A DNA stretch of 64,000 nt. It comes from Clarkia xantiana subsp. parviflora (lineage: Eukaryota > Streptophyta > Magnoliopsida > Myrtales > Onagraceae). Shown here in pieces: positions 1-12,027 of this stretch (position 1 is its first letter; each line of letters starts with the position of its first letter). The notes below the pieces were generated by a model. The model saw only the letters and a program-made list of their open reading frames with translations, did no database searches and was not told the DNA's origin. Both the position numbers and the translations under genes were made by a program. Location: positions 6,758,001-6,822,000 of the forward strand of contig JAPTYO010000017.1 in assembly GCA_036873135.1 (NCBI GenBank). The letters are read 5' to 3'.

Positions 1-297
1 TCCCGACTCCCGTCGGAGGCTCCAGAGTTATCTCGTTGTGTCACCGCTCGGGGCCCCTCGTCATCGTGACAGGGCCAATCATTCTCAGGGATTCATCATC
101 GGGGCCTATTTAAAGGCTTCTCATCGGGAGCTTCCAGCTCCACTGTCGGGACCGACTCTGTCGGGACCTTGCTTCGCCGGGACTCCCTTCATCGGGACCC
201 TTCTCCAAAGTCATCTTGACCTTTACTCTGGGCCTGGTGGGCCTGTTTGCCGTTTCCTCGCCGTTAAAGGGCCTGACGGCTATAGTCGGACCCATCA
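1..297 (-). mobile_element. Partial LTR of a Tat-type gypsy element (same family as the 28.7-50.7 kb element)
   Basis: This stretch is the reverse complement of the beginning of the LTRs at 28745 and 50006, with many substitutions. The LTR terminus (TGATGGG on the minus strand) lies at 297. Immediately beyond it on the plus strand is TTTGCCCCCAAG, the complement of a polypurine tract, so this is the 3' LTR of a minus-strand copy whose remainder lies outside the window to the left. It has no coding capacity; the apparent reading frame in it is shared by all three LTR copies and is not a gene. Confidence 0.85.
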
Positions 298-652
298 TTT
301 GCCCCCAAGACATGAGGGACTTTTAGTTCGTCGTGTCTTCCAACTCCCGATTTTCCAATACTAGAGTCGGGGATCTGTTCCTTGGTTCAGTTACTTAATT
401 TATCAGTCTTCTCCTCCACGTTTCCTCAGGGTTTTGTAGATATCTGTTAAATCCTAGGGGTCTCCTCGGTTCCCCAGTTCATTAAATGCAGCAGATAGTG
501 AAGTGACGTCATCAGTACCCGTGCCTGATTCTCTGTGTCTGCTTTTTCTGAAAAGTACTTTTCAGGATATTTCATCATTGCACCTGCTGCAATTCTGCAC
601 GTTTCATCTCAACGGTCCAGATTAACGCGCCCCTTCGACTGTCCTCTTTGCC

Positions 653-660
653 TATAAAAT
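653..660 (+). promoter_or_regulatory. TATA box of the antisense gene in the truncated Tat copy
   Basis: CCTATAAAAT lies about 105 bases before the ATG at 759. The outer element has the same arrangement in the matching place (CCTATAAAAC, 49616-49625 on the minus strand). The shared TATA placement supports a real promoter pointing away from the LTR, antisense to gag-pol. Confidence 0.55.
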
Positions 661-758
661 CCTTACCCAGGGTTCAGTTTCCTCTCATCATCTACGAATT
701 TTCGAAGGCTTTCTGCAACTCTTGAGACCTTAGTGTTTCTTCGGCCATTCTTCCAGCA

Positions 759-798
759 ATGTCAGGTTCATCCTTTCAGCCTTCAATTATCATGTCAG
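759..798 (+). pseudogene. First coding exon of a retrotransposon antisense gene (truncated)
   Basis: The ATG at 759 opens a short frame (M-S-G-S-S-F-Q-P) that runs to a good donor, CAGGTAAGGG, at about 799. The outer element has the same donor after ATGTCTG (49444-49438, minus strand), which corresponds to the second in-frame ATG here at 792. The downstream exons are missing because the element is cut off at about 835. It is therefore a remnant, recognised only by comparison with the other copy. Confidence 0.5.
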
Positions 799-835
799 GT
801 AAGGGTTTCTTCTCTATTGTTTGCCTTCATCTTCG

Positions 836-996
836 CTTAGTTTGATTGTAATTTTCCGAGAAGACCTAACACATCATAAACCCTAAAATTCGAAATTTTA
901 AAATCCTCTTTTAAAAAAATTCAGTCCAAAATTATAAAATATTCAAGAACACCAATTTATCAAAATCATGAACTCCTATTACAGGCTCTGATACCA
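836..996 (-). mobile_element. Copia-type primer binding site and short internal remnant
   Basis: Positions 983-996 are the complement of TGGTATCAGAGCC, the usual primer binding site for initiator tRNA-Met in plant copia elements. It abuts the LTR that starts at 998. The AT-rich sequence from about 836 to 982 would be the start of the internal region of that element. No coding sequence is visible. Confidence 0.6.
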
Positions 997-997
997 C

Positions 998-1525
998 TGT
1001 TAGATTACGGGGAGTAATCACTACGGAAACACTAAAACATGCTACGTGCATGTAATCGAAATTACGCAGCAGAAGATTTACACATACCTCAACAGTTTAC
1101 CGTAGTCCTAGATCCTTTGCACGAAGGGAGTTCTCGATCCACCGGACGGAACCCGTAGAGGTTCTTGTGAAAGAAGCCTTACATGGTGTTAACTCCACAA
1201 TAAAGCCTCATATCAATTCTTGACACGGGGACAGATCTTCGGAGAGTTACTCGAAAGCAATTTGGCACGCCTTTGGTGTAGGTATGGTTCGACCGAACTA
1301 GTGAAGTGTGGGGGGAGGGTTTTCTCTCTAAAACACTCTTGTGAAGGAATTATGATTAACCCTAAATATTCTCTAACACATCTTATATATAGGAGGAGTA
1401 AAGTGGACAAAATTCCACTTTACCCCACCTAATTATTTCGGCCGGCCTATGTATTGGGGAGGCCCAATTTTGGGCCTCCCATGTCAATTGGGATTTGGGT
1501 CTAGCCCAATTACCCTAATGTGACA
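998..1525 (-). mobile_element. Copia-type LTR, minus orientation (left arm of a head-to-head pair)
   Basis: On the minus strand the LTR runs from TGTCACATTAGGG to a CTAACA end at 998, followed by the tRNA-Met primer binding site. It contains a TATATAGGAGGAG promoter-like stretch near 1385. It matches the LTR at 1639-2167 in inverted orientation over essentially its whole length, though with clear divergence. Confidence 0.7.
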
Positions 1526-1638
1526 TTTACCCAAGGTAAACTATACATATTATGGGCTGCCAATTACGACGCCTATCACCATATGCTTACAAATAGAAGT
1601 CCATTAATATGTATATGCTACCTAAGAAATTGGGTAAA

Positions 1639-2167
1639 TGTCACATTAGGGAAATTGAGCTTGACCCAAATCCCTATTGACACGAGAGACCCAAAATTGG
1701 GCCTCCCTTATACACTATAGGCCGGCCGAACTAGGAGAGGGGCAAAGTGGACTTTTTTCCACTTTGCTCCTCCTATAAATAAGGGGTGTTAGGTTTTTTA
1801 TTAGGGTAATTTCACAATTCCTCCTTGTGGTGATTTGAGATAAAAAAAAAAACCTCCTCCATAAACTTACCCACTTCGGCCGAACCAACCTAAACACCAA
1901 GGGTGTACCAATTTGCTTCGTGCAAACACTCCGGAGATCCGTCCCTGCCAAGAATCGATCAGAGGCTTTGTTGTGGAGCTTATACCGCATAGGGCTTCCT
2001 TAACAAGAACCTCTACGGGTTCCGTCTGGTGGATCGAGAACTCCCTCAGCAAGATCTTGAGACTACGAAAAAGGTTAAAGGTATGTGCACATCTTCCGCT
2101 GCGTAATTCTGATTACAAGCATGTACCTTGTTTATGTTTCCGTAGTATCTAGCCCCGTAATCCAACA
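1639..2167 (+). mobile_element. Copia-type LTR, plus orientation (right arm of a head-to-head pair)
   Basis: It begins TGTCACATTAGGG at 1639 and ends CCGTAATCCAACA at 2167, and is an inverted copy of 998-1525. A TATA-like CTCCTATAAATAAGG lies near 1769-1785. No primer binding site follows it, so it is either a 3' LTR or a solo LTR. Positions 2168-2398 beyond it show no gene. Confidence 0.65.
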
Positions 2168-2398
2168 CCTACCAGGGTTAACCCGACGAAGAAGACAATC
2201 AGAGAGTGAAGAAGGAGGTGGATTTAATGGAATTTTAGGGGCTTTGGAGGTCTTGTATTTAACTTGATGGATTTTTAATAGTGTATTTTGGATTTGATTG
2301 ATTTTTAGAGGATGTGTAGGTCTTGTGTTGTGTTGAACTTAAGCCTTTGTGATTTACATTTATACTTTAAATGAAGGACTAATTCATTTATATATATA

Positions 2399-4552
2399 TC
2401 TACACGTGCTTTGCATGCGCGGACATCTATAAGAATTTTATATTTGTATTTAATATTTGTATACTATTCTAACACAAGAATATTAAATAAGTAGTATAAA
2501 TTTACAAAAATTTTGAAGACTGAACAACAGAATTGACATTTTCATTTAAAAATAAATAAATAAAAAAGAGTAATATGAAATTCAAACATTTATAATTGCA
2601 TAATAAGCTATTTTCCATAAACTTCATGGAATGCAGCAAATATATTTGCATTAACACGTTACAAATGATTGCATAATTGAAGTTTATTACTGAAATAGTG
2701 GTCATATGTATATGTAGTTTCACATGGGACTTAATAATAGCAGAAGAATTAATAGTTCAGTTCATGCTCATCCATGGAAGCTTGCTTCACCATGCAGCAA
2801 TTTCTGCTAATTCAGAGCCTTCTATCTTCTGATTCCACTTTAACACCACCAACATGGATAGAGTATTCTTTGTGTAATATAAGTTTGTCAAATGCATTGT
2901 ACAATGTCTAAATATATTTATGAAGACTATTAAATTAGTAATAAAATCATTAATTTTTTAAAAAAATGATTCACGACATTCACATGTTTATTCAAAATGA
3001 AAAAAAATGTCTATTTTCTAAGGAAACTAACTATGTTGATTTTTTAATTTCGAACATTGTACAATATAAATGATCAACTTCATAAAAAATATTGGGCCCT
3101 CTCCACCGAGATGGTGCACTTGCATATGCTTATTTAACGTTAAAATTAATGAGTTATATTAACTTTTATTAAGACAAAGATTTTTATTTTAGAGCAGTTT
3201 GAGTAAAATAAAAGATTGAAACGCATCTTGCACGACCAATGTGCACCTCATGAGAAGCATTTTTTTAAGTTTTTATTGAGAAATTTAAATGAACTGTGGT
3301 AATAGTCACGTGATCATGTTGATACTTCAAATTTCAATTACATTCACGGCATACAAAATTCATCTTGTACGTTTATGCAATATTAATATCTCAATGTCTA
3401 TTTAATTGTTTAGACGTTACTTTCCTCATTTCAGATGAGACCCTCTCAGATATGATTCTAATGAGTGTTGTTTATGAGCTGATCAAGTAATCCAACTCTT
3501 TTTTCCCTTAATTCCCTCATATCAGATTAAGAAAGACTTCATCTTCTTAAGAGCGTCCTTAAACAGAATATATGGCTTCTCATTGCAAAGATAATATTAA
3601 CTTAATCAGCGCGAAGATAATATTAACTCAACCATATCCAACATATCAAATGAAAGAATTTTTTCATAAATAATAATATAATTTGGATTAGTTACATAGC
3701 ATTATGACAAGTAAGAAAACTAACCGATGATATGTACAAACTATCAAATATTATTGGACCATCTTATTTATTCTCTCACATGGTAGACATGGCATTGTCC
3801 ACATAAGCCACTCTTATGGCTTGGATGAGCTCCAAGCTCTCATATTGCTCTACGATGTAAGTTTCTTTTGTTGTCTTAAATGTTTTTCCGTTTCTTAATC
3901 TTTAATATTGTTAAGCAACTCTAAAATCCATGACACTTACACAACCCAAAAAATAAATTACAGAGAAAAGATCCACAAAAGTACGTAGAAGAGATTAATC
4001 AACCATATAAGCATCTCCATCATGTCTAATCATGAGATCCTATACGCCAATAACACTCTCTATAAATCGGTAAGCCCCAAATTGTTTGGTAAAATGTTGA
4101 ATACAATTTAATTTGTTAATTTTGAGTGTTTAAAAAATAGATTATCAATTTGCAATTCATGTAGTAGCCTTTTTTGTCGCAATTCATACAAAATTTGATT
4201 ACCAAAAAGATTATGATCCCAGTGATAAATGATAAAATGTCTCATTGCCTTATTAAGTGTACCAATTTATAAGAATTTTCGTTCATATTTTCTTTTAAAA
4301 AAATAAATATATTTTTTGTCGATACTTTTTATTTGTATCTATTTAAAACAAACATAATTATTTACACCACACTTCAAAACATTTTTGTAACGTCTCAATT
4401 AAGCTTACTATCGATTGTAATATACCATTGTTTTATGTGTTACAAGTTGCGACTTATAATTCTACATATTATAACACAAATGATTAAAATATTACCACAA
4501 CTAATAAATTAAACGGGTAATTTCCTGCGCAAACCGCAGGTCAATTATCTAG
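2399..4552 (+). mobile_element. Candidate non-autonomous Helitron
   Basis: The 3' end has all the expected parts: a hairpin CCTGCG-CAAAC-CGCAGG at 4524-4540, an 8-base gap, then CTAG at 4549-4552 followed by T. The proposed 5' end is TCTACACGTGC at 2399, preceded by A, giving the A/T target layout typical of Helitrons. The interior is AT-rich with no rolling-circle replicase or helicase frame. The 3' end is well supported; the 5' end is a best guess. Confidence 0.55.
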
Positions 4553-5499
4553 TTTTTTCATAAATCTAAATGTAAGGAAACCTCTAATTATATCATCACA
4601 TCATCATCCAACCAAAGTAATTAGTAGAAAATAAATGATTTTATTCAATAAATGATAGGCTTAATATATCATTATTGGCTAAAATAGAAGGTAAGAAACT
4701 TACCATAGAATACCATGGAATTGAGTCAAAGCATTTCTACCATTTACTCATTAACACTGCAATTGTTAGCAGTTAGCATCACCCTGGTTAAAGCCCCTCC
4801 AACAAGAACCCCATCCAATATATGAGCGATTTATAAATGCCTGCAAAAAAGATAATTATGTTTGACTCGCCAATTTGGATAAGTTGAAACACACAAACTT
4901 TTCAAAAAATTTCTTCTTTCTCTTTAGTACACCTTCATTCAGTCTCCAATGATGGTCTTGCCTAAGTTTCTTTATCTGTTTATTATAAAAAATAATCTTA
5001 AAATCAGACAAAACAACAAAGAGTAATATATAGAAGGGAAAATACCTTTAACAGAGTAACTGTATGAAACAAAAAGAAGACCAGACAAGGAAAATGGATG
5101 GATCATAATGACAATACTTCGTATGTGAGAATGGTAGAGGGAGGGATGGTTGAATTTGGAAGTGGATTGTGTGTAGAAGCAACGATTGAGGGTCGAAACT
5201 AGCGGGACATATTCGATTGATGAATGGCGAAGAAGAACCTCTGGCGGTGCGAATCTGTTGGTGCAAGGCTTCGAGATAGTGCAGGGAGGAGGAGTCGATT
5301 AGGAAAATTTATAACGTAGGGGCTGGTGAGGCCGCTCCAAACAATTGAGTATTCAGATAGAGTTAAAAATCTAGCGGTGGTAAAGTAGTGTTATTTTAAA
5401 AACTTAGGGGTATTTTGGGATTTTCACAGTTGGACGATTTTTTTTAAACTCCAATTTTTAAATAGAGAGTGATATTTATAATCATCCTGTGGTGAGAGC
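4553..5499. other. Non-coding AT-rich stretch
   Basis: I see no gene, RNA or clear repeat here. Short frames are present but have no recognisable content. Confidence 0.5.
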
Positions 5500-5749
5500 T
5501 GATACTAGTCCTTAAATTTGGAAAGTTTTGGCTTTTTTTGTCGTTAAAAACTAAAATATACATGCATGCCGCAAAATGTTTTAATAACGGCTATTTCTTG
5601 TCGCTAAAACTTAGTGACATGTTGGGAATCTTATCACTAATATTATTAGAGGCAAGACCTTCAACGACAGAAAATTTGCTAAAGTGACAGGGTTTTAGGC
5701 TTTTAGCAACAGAAAATGTATGTTGCTAAAAACCCTTTTTTTAGTAGTG
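5500..5749. mobile_element. Terminal part of a non-autonomous CACTA-like element
   Basis: The stretch ends TTTTTTTAGTAGTG at 5749, the complement of a CACTACTAAAAAA terminus. Inside it are repeated GTCGCTAAAA / TTAGCGAC-type subterminal motifs in both orientations. The same layout occurs at 56370-56554, which ends TTTTTCTAGTAGTG. I could not find the opposite terminus. Confidence 0.5.
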
Positions 5750-6059
5750 TTCCCACTACTCCTTAGTTCAAGATTCGGACTAATTTTACGTAATGAAAGG
5801 ATACGAACGGGGATCCCGTCATGTTGTTAGGATTCATATTCTGAGAAGTAGTGTTTTATGAGACTTTACATGGATAACTCACGTCTATTTAGAAAGGTAA
5901 TAGTTTTAAGATTTAAGATTACTAGATGAGGATAAACATATATATTTTCAGTCTTCGTGAGACTGATGAAATGGTCTAAAAGTACCAGATTATAATGCTA
6001 TAGGAGCGATAATGTATATTGCTAAATTACGAGATGCTTGCTTTATCATTCGTTAAAAT
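5750..6059. other. Stretch without recognisable features
   Basis: No coding sequence or structured repeat is visible between the CACTA-like end and the copia remnant. Confidence 0.4.
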
Positions 6060-6659
6060 ATTATTAGCAAGATTCAATTCTTCTCCAATAAATAGAAATT
6101 AAAAAAAAATATTGTGTTAACATTGATATGAGTTTATTATTGTAACAGAACAAGACATTAATTTAATGACTATGCAGTTGCAAGCTATATTATGAAATTG
6201 TGCAATCTTTCGGTGTATAATTATGAGGATAATGCAGTATGTTCACTTAATTAGAAGAAAAGAAACTACAACAAATGAGACAAGGCGAAATACATTTTCC
6301 AAATCTTTATTCACCCATATCTTGAGAATAAGAGCAACAAAACATCCAACAAATCTAGGTTGATCTACTCACGAAGGTTTTAGTGACTATGACATTAGAA
6401 AAATTGGTGAACAAGATTGGATTACATCGATTTAAAGATATTATGTGACTCTAAAGAGAATCTACTAGCGCTGCAATTTTTTTTTCCCTTAACCAATGTT
6501 TTATCCCACCGGGTTTTCTAGGTAAGGTTTTTAATGAGGTAGCTTATAAGAGGATCCAAAATTGTGTATTCTTTTTATTCACTAGATTTTTATCTCATTG
6601 ATTTTTTTCTAGTAAGGTCTTAACAATGCACAGTTCATCTGTACACGTCCAATTGAGAG
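6060..6659 (+). pseudogene. Decayed copia polyprotein C-terminus (RNase H end) and 3' leader
   Basis: The translation near 6360-6445 reads DLLTK-V and then LEKLVNKIGLHRFKD, the characteristic end of Ty1/copia RNase H. A stop follows. The sequence after it (TTATCCCACCGGGTTTTCTA, then GTAAGGTTTTTAATGAGG) is the typical spacer between pol and the 3' LTR of plant copia elements. Upstream, the RNase H core is broken by frameshifts and missing conserved residues. The gene is dead, and only the 3' end of the element is present. Confidence 0.75.
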
Positions 6660-6855
6660 TGTTATGAATATATCTGTAGTGGATGTTCATTATCTATATT
6701 GTAAATATTATCTATTAATATTATGTAGATAAAATTTCATTATTCCTCAGGTCTATATAAACCCTATATAACAAGTCAATGTACATAATAATAAGATATT
6801 CTAATTATTACTCTCTTAAGTATCTTCTATTACTTGTCTACTTTCATAACCAACA
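6660..6855 (+). mobile_element. 3' LTR of the decayed copia element
   Basis: It begins TGTTATGAATATA and ends CCAACA, about 196 bp, and includes a TATATAAACCC promoter-like motif near 6752. It directly follows the copia 3' leader. No matching 5' LTR is visible in the window. Confidence 0.6.
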
Positions 6856-8262
6856 TATAATTTTAGCAAATCATTATAATATTTTACGAGTTATGTTACT
6901 TGTACAATCGCTTTGGTTTAGTCATTTGAACTAGATTCATAAATGATTTTCCTATTATTATGATATTAATTAATGATTATTTTATATGATAACCACTTAT
7001 TATTTTCTAAAGATCATAATTTATGAATATTACAACTTTACCCTTTAAATTATGTTAGTGTTTTTTTTAATAGTTATTAGAACAATGACTAAAACAAGAT
7101 TTATTGTCATGCGCAGTAGTATAAATTATGATAAGCTGGTAAAACAATATTACTAGCAATAGAACAATATGATATAGCAGTTCAAAGCTCCATCCCTTCA
7201 CTAGAATTCTTGGTTTCAAAAATCATCAAAGCTTTGGAAATGAAAAAAAATTCATGATCAGCACTTTACCCTTACAAGCTGACCCGATGTGAGCAGAGTA
7301 TTATTCTAAGTGTGAAAAAATTATGCTACGTAGGTGTTCTAGGGGTCATTAAAAGGGTAGCACCCGTAAACCCTATAACACCTACTTCGATTTAGTTGAT
7401 TGTGTTTCTCATGGAGCAATTACAAACCATACAGCTGATGAAGATTTAAAACTTTGATGAAGTTTAATGATGTTCAAGTTCGACAGTGTGGTGGTGTTTA
7501 AATGCAGCAAGCTAGCCACGAACAATGATCATTTTCTACCAGTTATGTTAGGTTACCGTTAGTATCATTTCTCTTAAGTGCTCGATCTTCGGGTCGAACA
7601 TTAGTTGCGTGAAAGACACATGTTATTTAAGTGTCAAAACTAAGAGTCAACTATCGGATGCATCAGAAGTATACAAACTGCAAATGTATTTCACCAACAT
7701 TCTGCAAAAGAAAGATGTCGCACCTAAAGCCAACTCTGGTCCAACATGTGTACCACTGCAATAAATCTAGTCGCTTTTGACGGATTTATTTGTGTAGGAC
7801 ATATAACCTTATTTTGTAAGGGAATTGAGAAAATATCTTACAAATACAACATTCAATTTTTTTTTTTTTAATGACTCTTAACAAAAAACTGGTCTATAAA
7901 TCTTCGTGGAAAATCCCTCACAAAATTTTGAGTTTTGTAAGGAATCTCCCTCAAAACAATTACTATAATTTGTGAGTAATTGCTTCCCTTGAAACAAAAA
8001 GTCGTCACAAATTACCATTTTTTTTTTGTAGTATACCAAAATATCATTTAACCTTTTAATAAAATATATATTTATTCTTTAACATACTCCATAGCTCATC
8101 ATCTCTTTTATTCCTTATGATTAAAAATAAAAAATAAAATCTCTTTATTATTGACTTGCTTATGATTGTGAATCTGTAGTGCATTGAAGTATTAGTGAGT
8201 TATCTTGTTATTATAATAACAAGATAAATTAACCAAAAAAAAAAAAACGATCATGTTGCAAT
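6856..8262. other. Intergenic stretch with a degenerate CACTA-like end near 8033
   Basis: No gene is visible. Positions about 7780-8033 contain repeated TTTGTAAG/CTTACAAA-type motifs and end in a T-run followed by GTAGTA, resembling a decayed CACTA terminus. The rest is AT-rich and unremarkable. Confidence 0.35.
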
Positions 8263-8283
8263 CACTACAAGAGAGCAGGTCAA
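8263..8283 (+). repeat. Left terminal inverted repeat of the CACTA element
   Basis: CACTACAAGA is followed by a stretch that matches the right end with two substitutions and a one-base gap. It is preceded by the target duplication AAT. Confidence 0.85.
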
Positions 8284-9400
8284 TTGGCACGGGCTAGTTC
8301 GTTTCAAATTCATGTGCAAACGTGTTAGAATCGGGTTAGGCACGGGGTGACCTCGTTATTAGTAATCAAGTGTGAAATTTATTCTCACATGGGGTAGGTC
8401 GTTGCTGGTACTGTTCCTCGTGTACAAAACGTTGCTAATCCGTTAGGTGAGGTGGCGTGCCAAATTCTTGTCAAACCCGTTAATGAGTGTACACGGCGGT
8501 TGAAACGAGTGTGCACGACTGATAGATGATTCAAGTACTCATTTTTAGGATCAGATATACTGTTGTAACAGAAAGGTTTTGTAAACAAGTATCCTGATTA
8601 GGTTACATTATAACAGTGTCGACATTAGAGTATCTGTACAACATTTTTTGAAGAAAACACGGTGATTATGTTATGTAGTTTTAGAATTCGATATGTAAAG
8701 TAATAAGATTGTACAATTTGATGTGTTGATACATAAAGCCGACGCTGTTAGGTCATTTATGGTAAGCCTTTGTTGATTGTAGAAGTTAAATTAGTTTCGA
8801 CACGACCGTTTGTAAAAAGACGTAAACAATCATATATGATGATTCTATTAATAGTTGTACGTTTGCTGATTTTGGTTGTGTATGATAAATTTGTATCAAA
8901 TAACTTGATTCTAAAAGTCATCTATAGAGAAGAAATTTATGATCCTATATGATATTTTTTGAATGATATTATTTGTCTGCTAAAGGGCTTTATAGAGTCT
9001 GAAATCTACTTCAAACAGCTTAATTTGAGACCAGATTATTTGATTTAAGAAGGATAATGGAGAAACCAATGAAATTGCTTCTTGCCAAATAAAACAGCCA
9101 TGTTGATTCCAAAACATTTCATAAACCCCATATACATATAAAGTTCAACATCCAAACATACCACAAACTTAAACATTGTCAAATCCACAGCACATTGCAA
9201 CAAACAGAAAAAAAGGACAAAGCAGAAAATGTCATTATCCACACAGCTAATGTTAACTAATAGTTAAACCTACATAGTATATGCAGCCAAAGTAAGCAAA
9301 GTCCGCCACGATGATCACTCAGTAGATCGGTCCGGGGAAATTGAAAATGCAATAAGCATAACCGAAATCAGTAAAAATAATATTCAATCATGCACAATCT
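8284..9400. mobile_element. Left subterminal region of the CACTA element
   Basis: Short motifs recur in both orientations: GTGTTAG, GTGTACA, CGTTTCAA/TTGAAACG and CACGGGG. The same motifs appear near the right end at 28608-28744 and 50727-50785. In En/Spm such subterminal repeats bind the TNPA protein; that role is inferred here. No gene is present. Confidence 0.6.
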
Positions 9401-11270
9401 GTTAAGGTATAGAGTTCTTACGATCAATGTCGCTCGATGATCCATCGGAAACTGGGGCATCTTCTACATTGCTGGCTTTAGTCGGTGTTTTGAGCAAATG
9501 CCTTCTGACATAGGTGTTGACATCCTGTTTATATGTGTTTGCAAGCTCAACCCGGACTTCAGCAAATTGTGTTTTTGCAGCAGCCTCGCCTAAAGTTTCT
9601 CTCATGGAACGGTTCCGCGTCTCCCTTAGTTGTATCTCCAACTCCCGAGCCCGTGCTTTCGCCTCATCAGCCTATTTCCGCGCCTCTATAGCCAGCTCCT
9701 CAGCCCGCTGCGCCCTCTCTATTGCAGATTCATGGTCGATGTCCTCTTCATCCTCAACGCTGTCTAATATCATTGTTTTGAATAGTCGGGTTGTGTTACG
9801 CTTCTTCTTCCGGTGCTGCACCTGGTCCAATGCTGTGTCCAAGTCAATATCTCGTTGTTTGGCTAGTATCTGACATTGTTCCTATGATATTCAAGTGATT
9901 AGTGTTAACAACTAATTTATGACCCAAAAAATCAAGACAAATTAAAAGGTTCAAAACATACCAAAATAACCTTTGAACGCACGTCAACTGACTTGCCATT
10001 CTTGTGGGTATGTGTCTTTTCAAAAAGATGATAATTTCCTACATTTGACCCTTCCTTCTCTTTCAGCTGAAGAATTTTAAATTTGTTTGAGTTATGTACC
10101 AGAAAAGTAAGGAATAACAATTTGAAGGTGATGAATGAAATGGGTGGATACCTGCTTAGCAACTTTGGGGTGGCTGCTAGTTCCTGAAGCATGTACATTC
10201 AGGTTCTTTATTCTATTACTCCTACTGCGCGCGCTCATTTCCTATCATTTTAGTCATGAAACAAGGAAGAGTTATAGATGATCATAAGAGGTAACATATT
10301 TTGTAATAGAGTGCATTATAGATGAACCAAATTTTACCTGAAACTCTTCGGATGAGAACATATCGATCATGTATTTCCACTCTTTCTCAGAGAACCCCTG
10401 GGGTTTGTTCTTCAGCCTCTCCTCATAAGTGTTGTACTTGTCAAAGTGTTGTTTCTTCAGATGCGTTCTCCAGGCTCTGAACTTCTTTGCCAGAGATTTC
10501 AAGATCTTCTCCATAACTTGATGATCATTTGGAATGTCGTAATGCTTCTGCAGTTCGGAAAAATCAGCAACAGAAATGTGTATATATATATGTGTATATA
10601 TTGGAAGAATCAATTAGAGTAATAAACATCTCACTGTGATCTTCTTGAGAATAACCTCAAGCGGTTTCTCTGGAATATTATCCCACGACCTTATATCAAG
10701 TGGTGCATACTGACGCATAGCGTATCCACAGAAGTTGGCAAATGTAGTAGCATTAGAGCTGTCAACATTTCCGTGTTCATCGAAAGTCAGCTTGATCTGA
10801 GGCTCCCCTTTTTCTCACCTTCCCTTGGTCTTCATCTTGGTAGGACCTCGGCGACCTCTTTTACCCTTCATTATTCCACTGCTTTTTGGTTGGTTATCAG
10901 GATGGGTAGGTACAACACTGTCTGTTGAATGAACGTCCGTATCGTCCTCACCATCGAACGTAGGTTGGGCGCTTGGTTGTGGGGTCATGTGAGGGAGTTG
11001 AGAACCATCATTTGAGATAAATGGGGATACATCTGCAGCAGTTTCCTCCGGAGCTGCTGGGTCGTCCCGTTCAGCGGTAGGACGAAGCACGTCATCTATT
11101 TTAGACGTGTTGTGGGAAATCAATAGAATAAGTTAGTTTATTCGTTCATTTACCACAGAGAATTGTAAAATGTGTTACATTTTTTGGGAAAACAATCAGG
11201 TTACCTCTATCCTCCAAGTTGTTGTGTTCGGTCCGATCACCGTCACTGGTTTGCCGAGCCGTCCTTATTG

Positions 11271-12027
11271 TGTTGGAAATATTGAGGGTAAATATGCAAA
11301 TTTATAAAGTCCAAGGACCAAAATGCAATTAATCACATATCGGTTACTTACAAGTAATTCCTCCAATTAACATGCAAGATATAGGCAACACCGAAATTGT
11401 ACGTAAAATTCGACACGAAAACGAATATGTATTTTTATACTGACGCCCGTGCTAATCACAGTCTCCTTAAGGCAATTTCGCCCCTCCCCACCCTCGGGTT
11501 ATGCAAATGGGTTTATACAAGGGGCGATCACCTCCCAGGATTCAACAGTGTCATCGAATCGTGTTATGCATGCAACACGTTCGACCGAACCGAACCCAAT
11601 ACCTGAACTCAAACAAAGAACAGGAAAGCCTACGACAACGGCTAAAAAACAACTAGAAAGGTTGAACACGACATAAGTCGAAATCAACCTAAGAAGAACT
11701 CTACAATTCGTCAACTCGAAGAACAGAGGAGGAGAAAAATATAACTTGGATTCCAAAAAAATATGGATTCCGAAAATATTGGATACTCAACCAAAAGGAA
11801 GAGATCTCATTTTTTCATTGTGTAAAAAATTGAAGGAGAAGAATCCTTTAAATCGGAGAGGAGAAGGGAGGGGGAAGCTAAAACAGTCGATGTGGTACAA
11901 ACAAACTTGCATTTACATTCAATCAAAAATGGGATATTAACATGGGCTCTAATCTCTTTTGGGCTCAACAAAAAAACTAGCCCAAATAATTGTTTTAATA
12001 AAAATGAAAAATAGCCCAAGTCCAACA
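11271..12027 (-). repeat. 3' LTR of the copia element (TGTTGG...CCAACA)
   Basis: This is a direct repeat of 16699-17455 with the termini TGTTGGAAAT and AGTCCAACA. Both LTRs carry the same spurious reading frames, which are shadows of the repeat. Confidence 0.92.

Larger units (their letters stand above)
298..835 (-). mobile_element. 3' internal end of the Tat-type gypsy fragment, with polypurine tract
   Basis: This is the internal sequence next to the 3' LTR. The polypurine tract complement is at about 298-310. The stretch aligns in reverse with about 49440-50005 of the outer gypsy element and holds the promoter and first exon of the element's antisense gene on the plus strand. The match fades at about 835, so the copy is truncated there. 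Confidence 0.75.
998..2167. repeat. Large inverted repeat formed by two opposed LTRs with a 113-bp spacer
   Basis: The arms 998-1525 and 1639-2167 are inverted copies. The spacer 1526-1638 also begins TTTACCC and ends GGGTAAA, so the palindrome extends slightly into it. A transcript across this region could fold into a long hairpin. Confidence 0.75.

Noticed and set aside
38..364. Reading frame starting SPLGAPRHRDRANHSQ, also seen at 28.6-29.0 kb and 49.7-50.3 kb
   Set aside because: It lies in the LTR and adjoining leader of one gypsy family, antisense to the element. It recurs only because the LTR recurs, and it lacks an ATG start.
11499..11756. 85-codon frames repeated at 11.5 kb and 16.9 kb, suggesting a duplicated gene
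   Set aside because: The pair is the two LTRs of the copia element; the frames have no domain.
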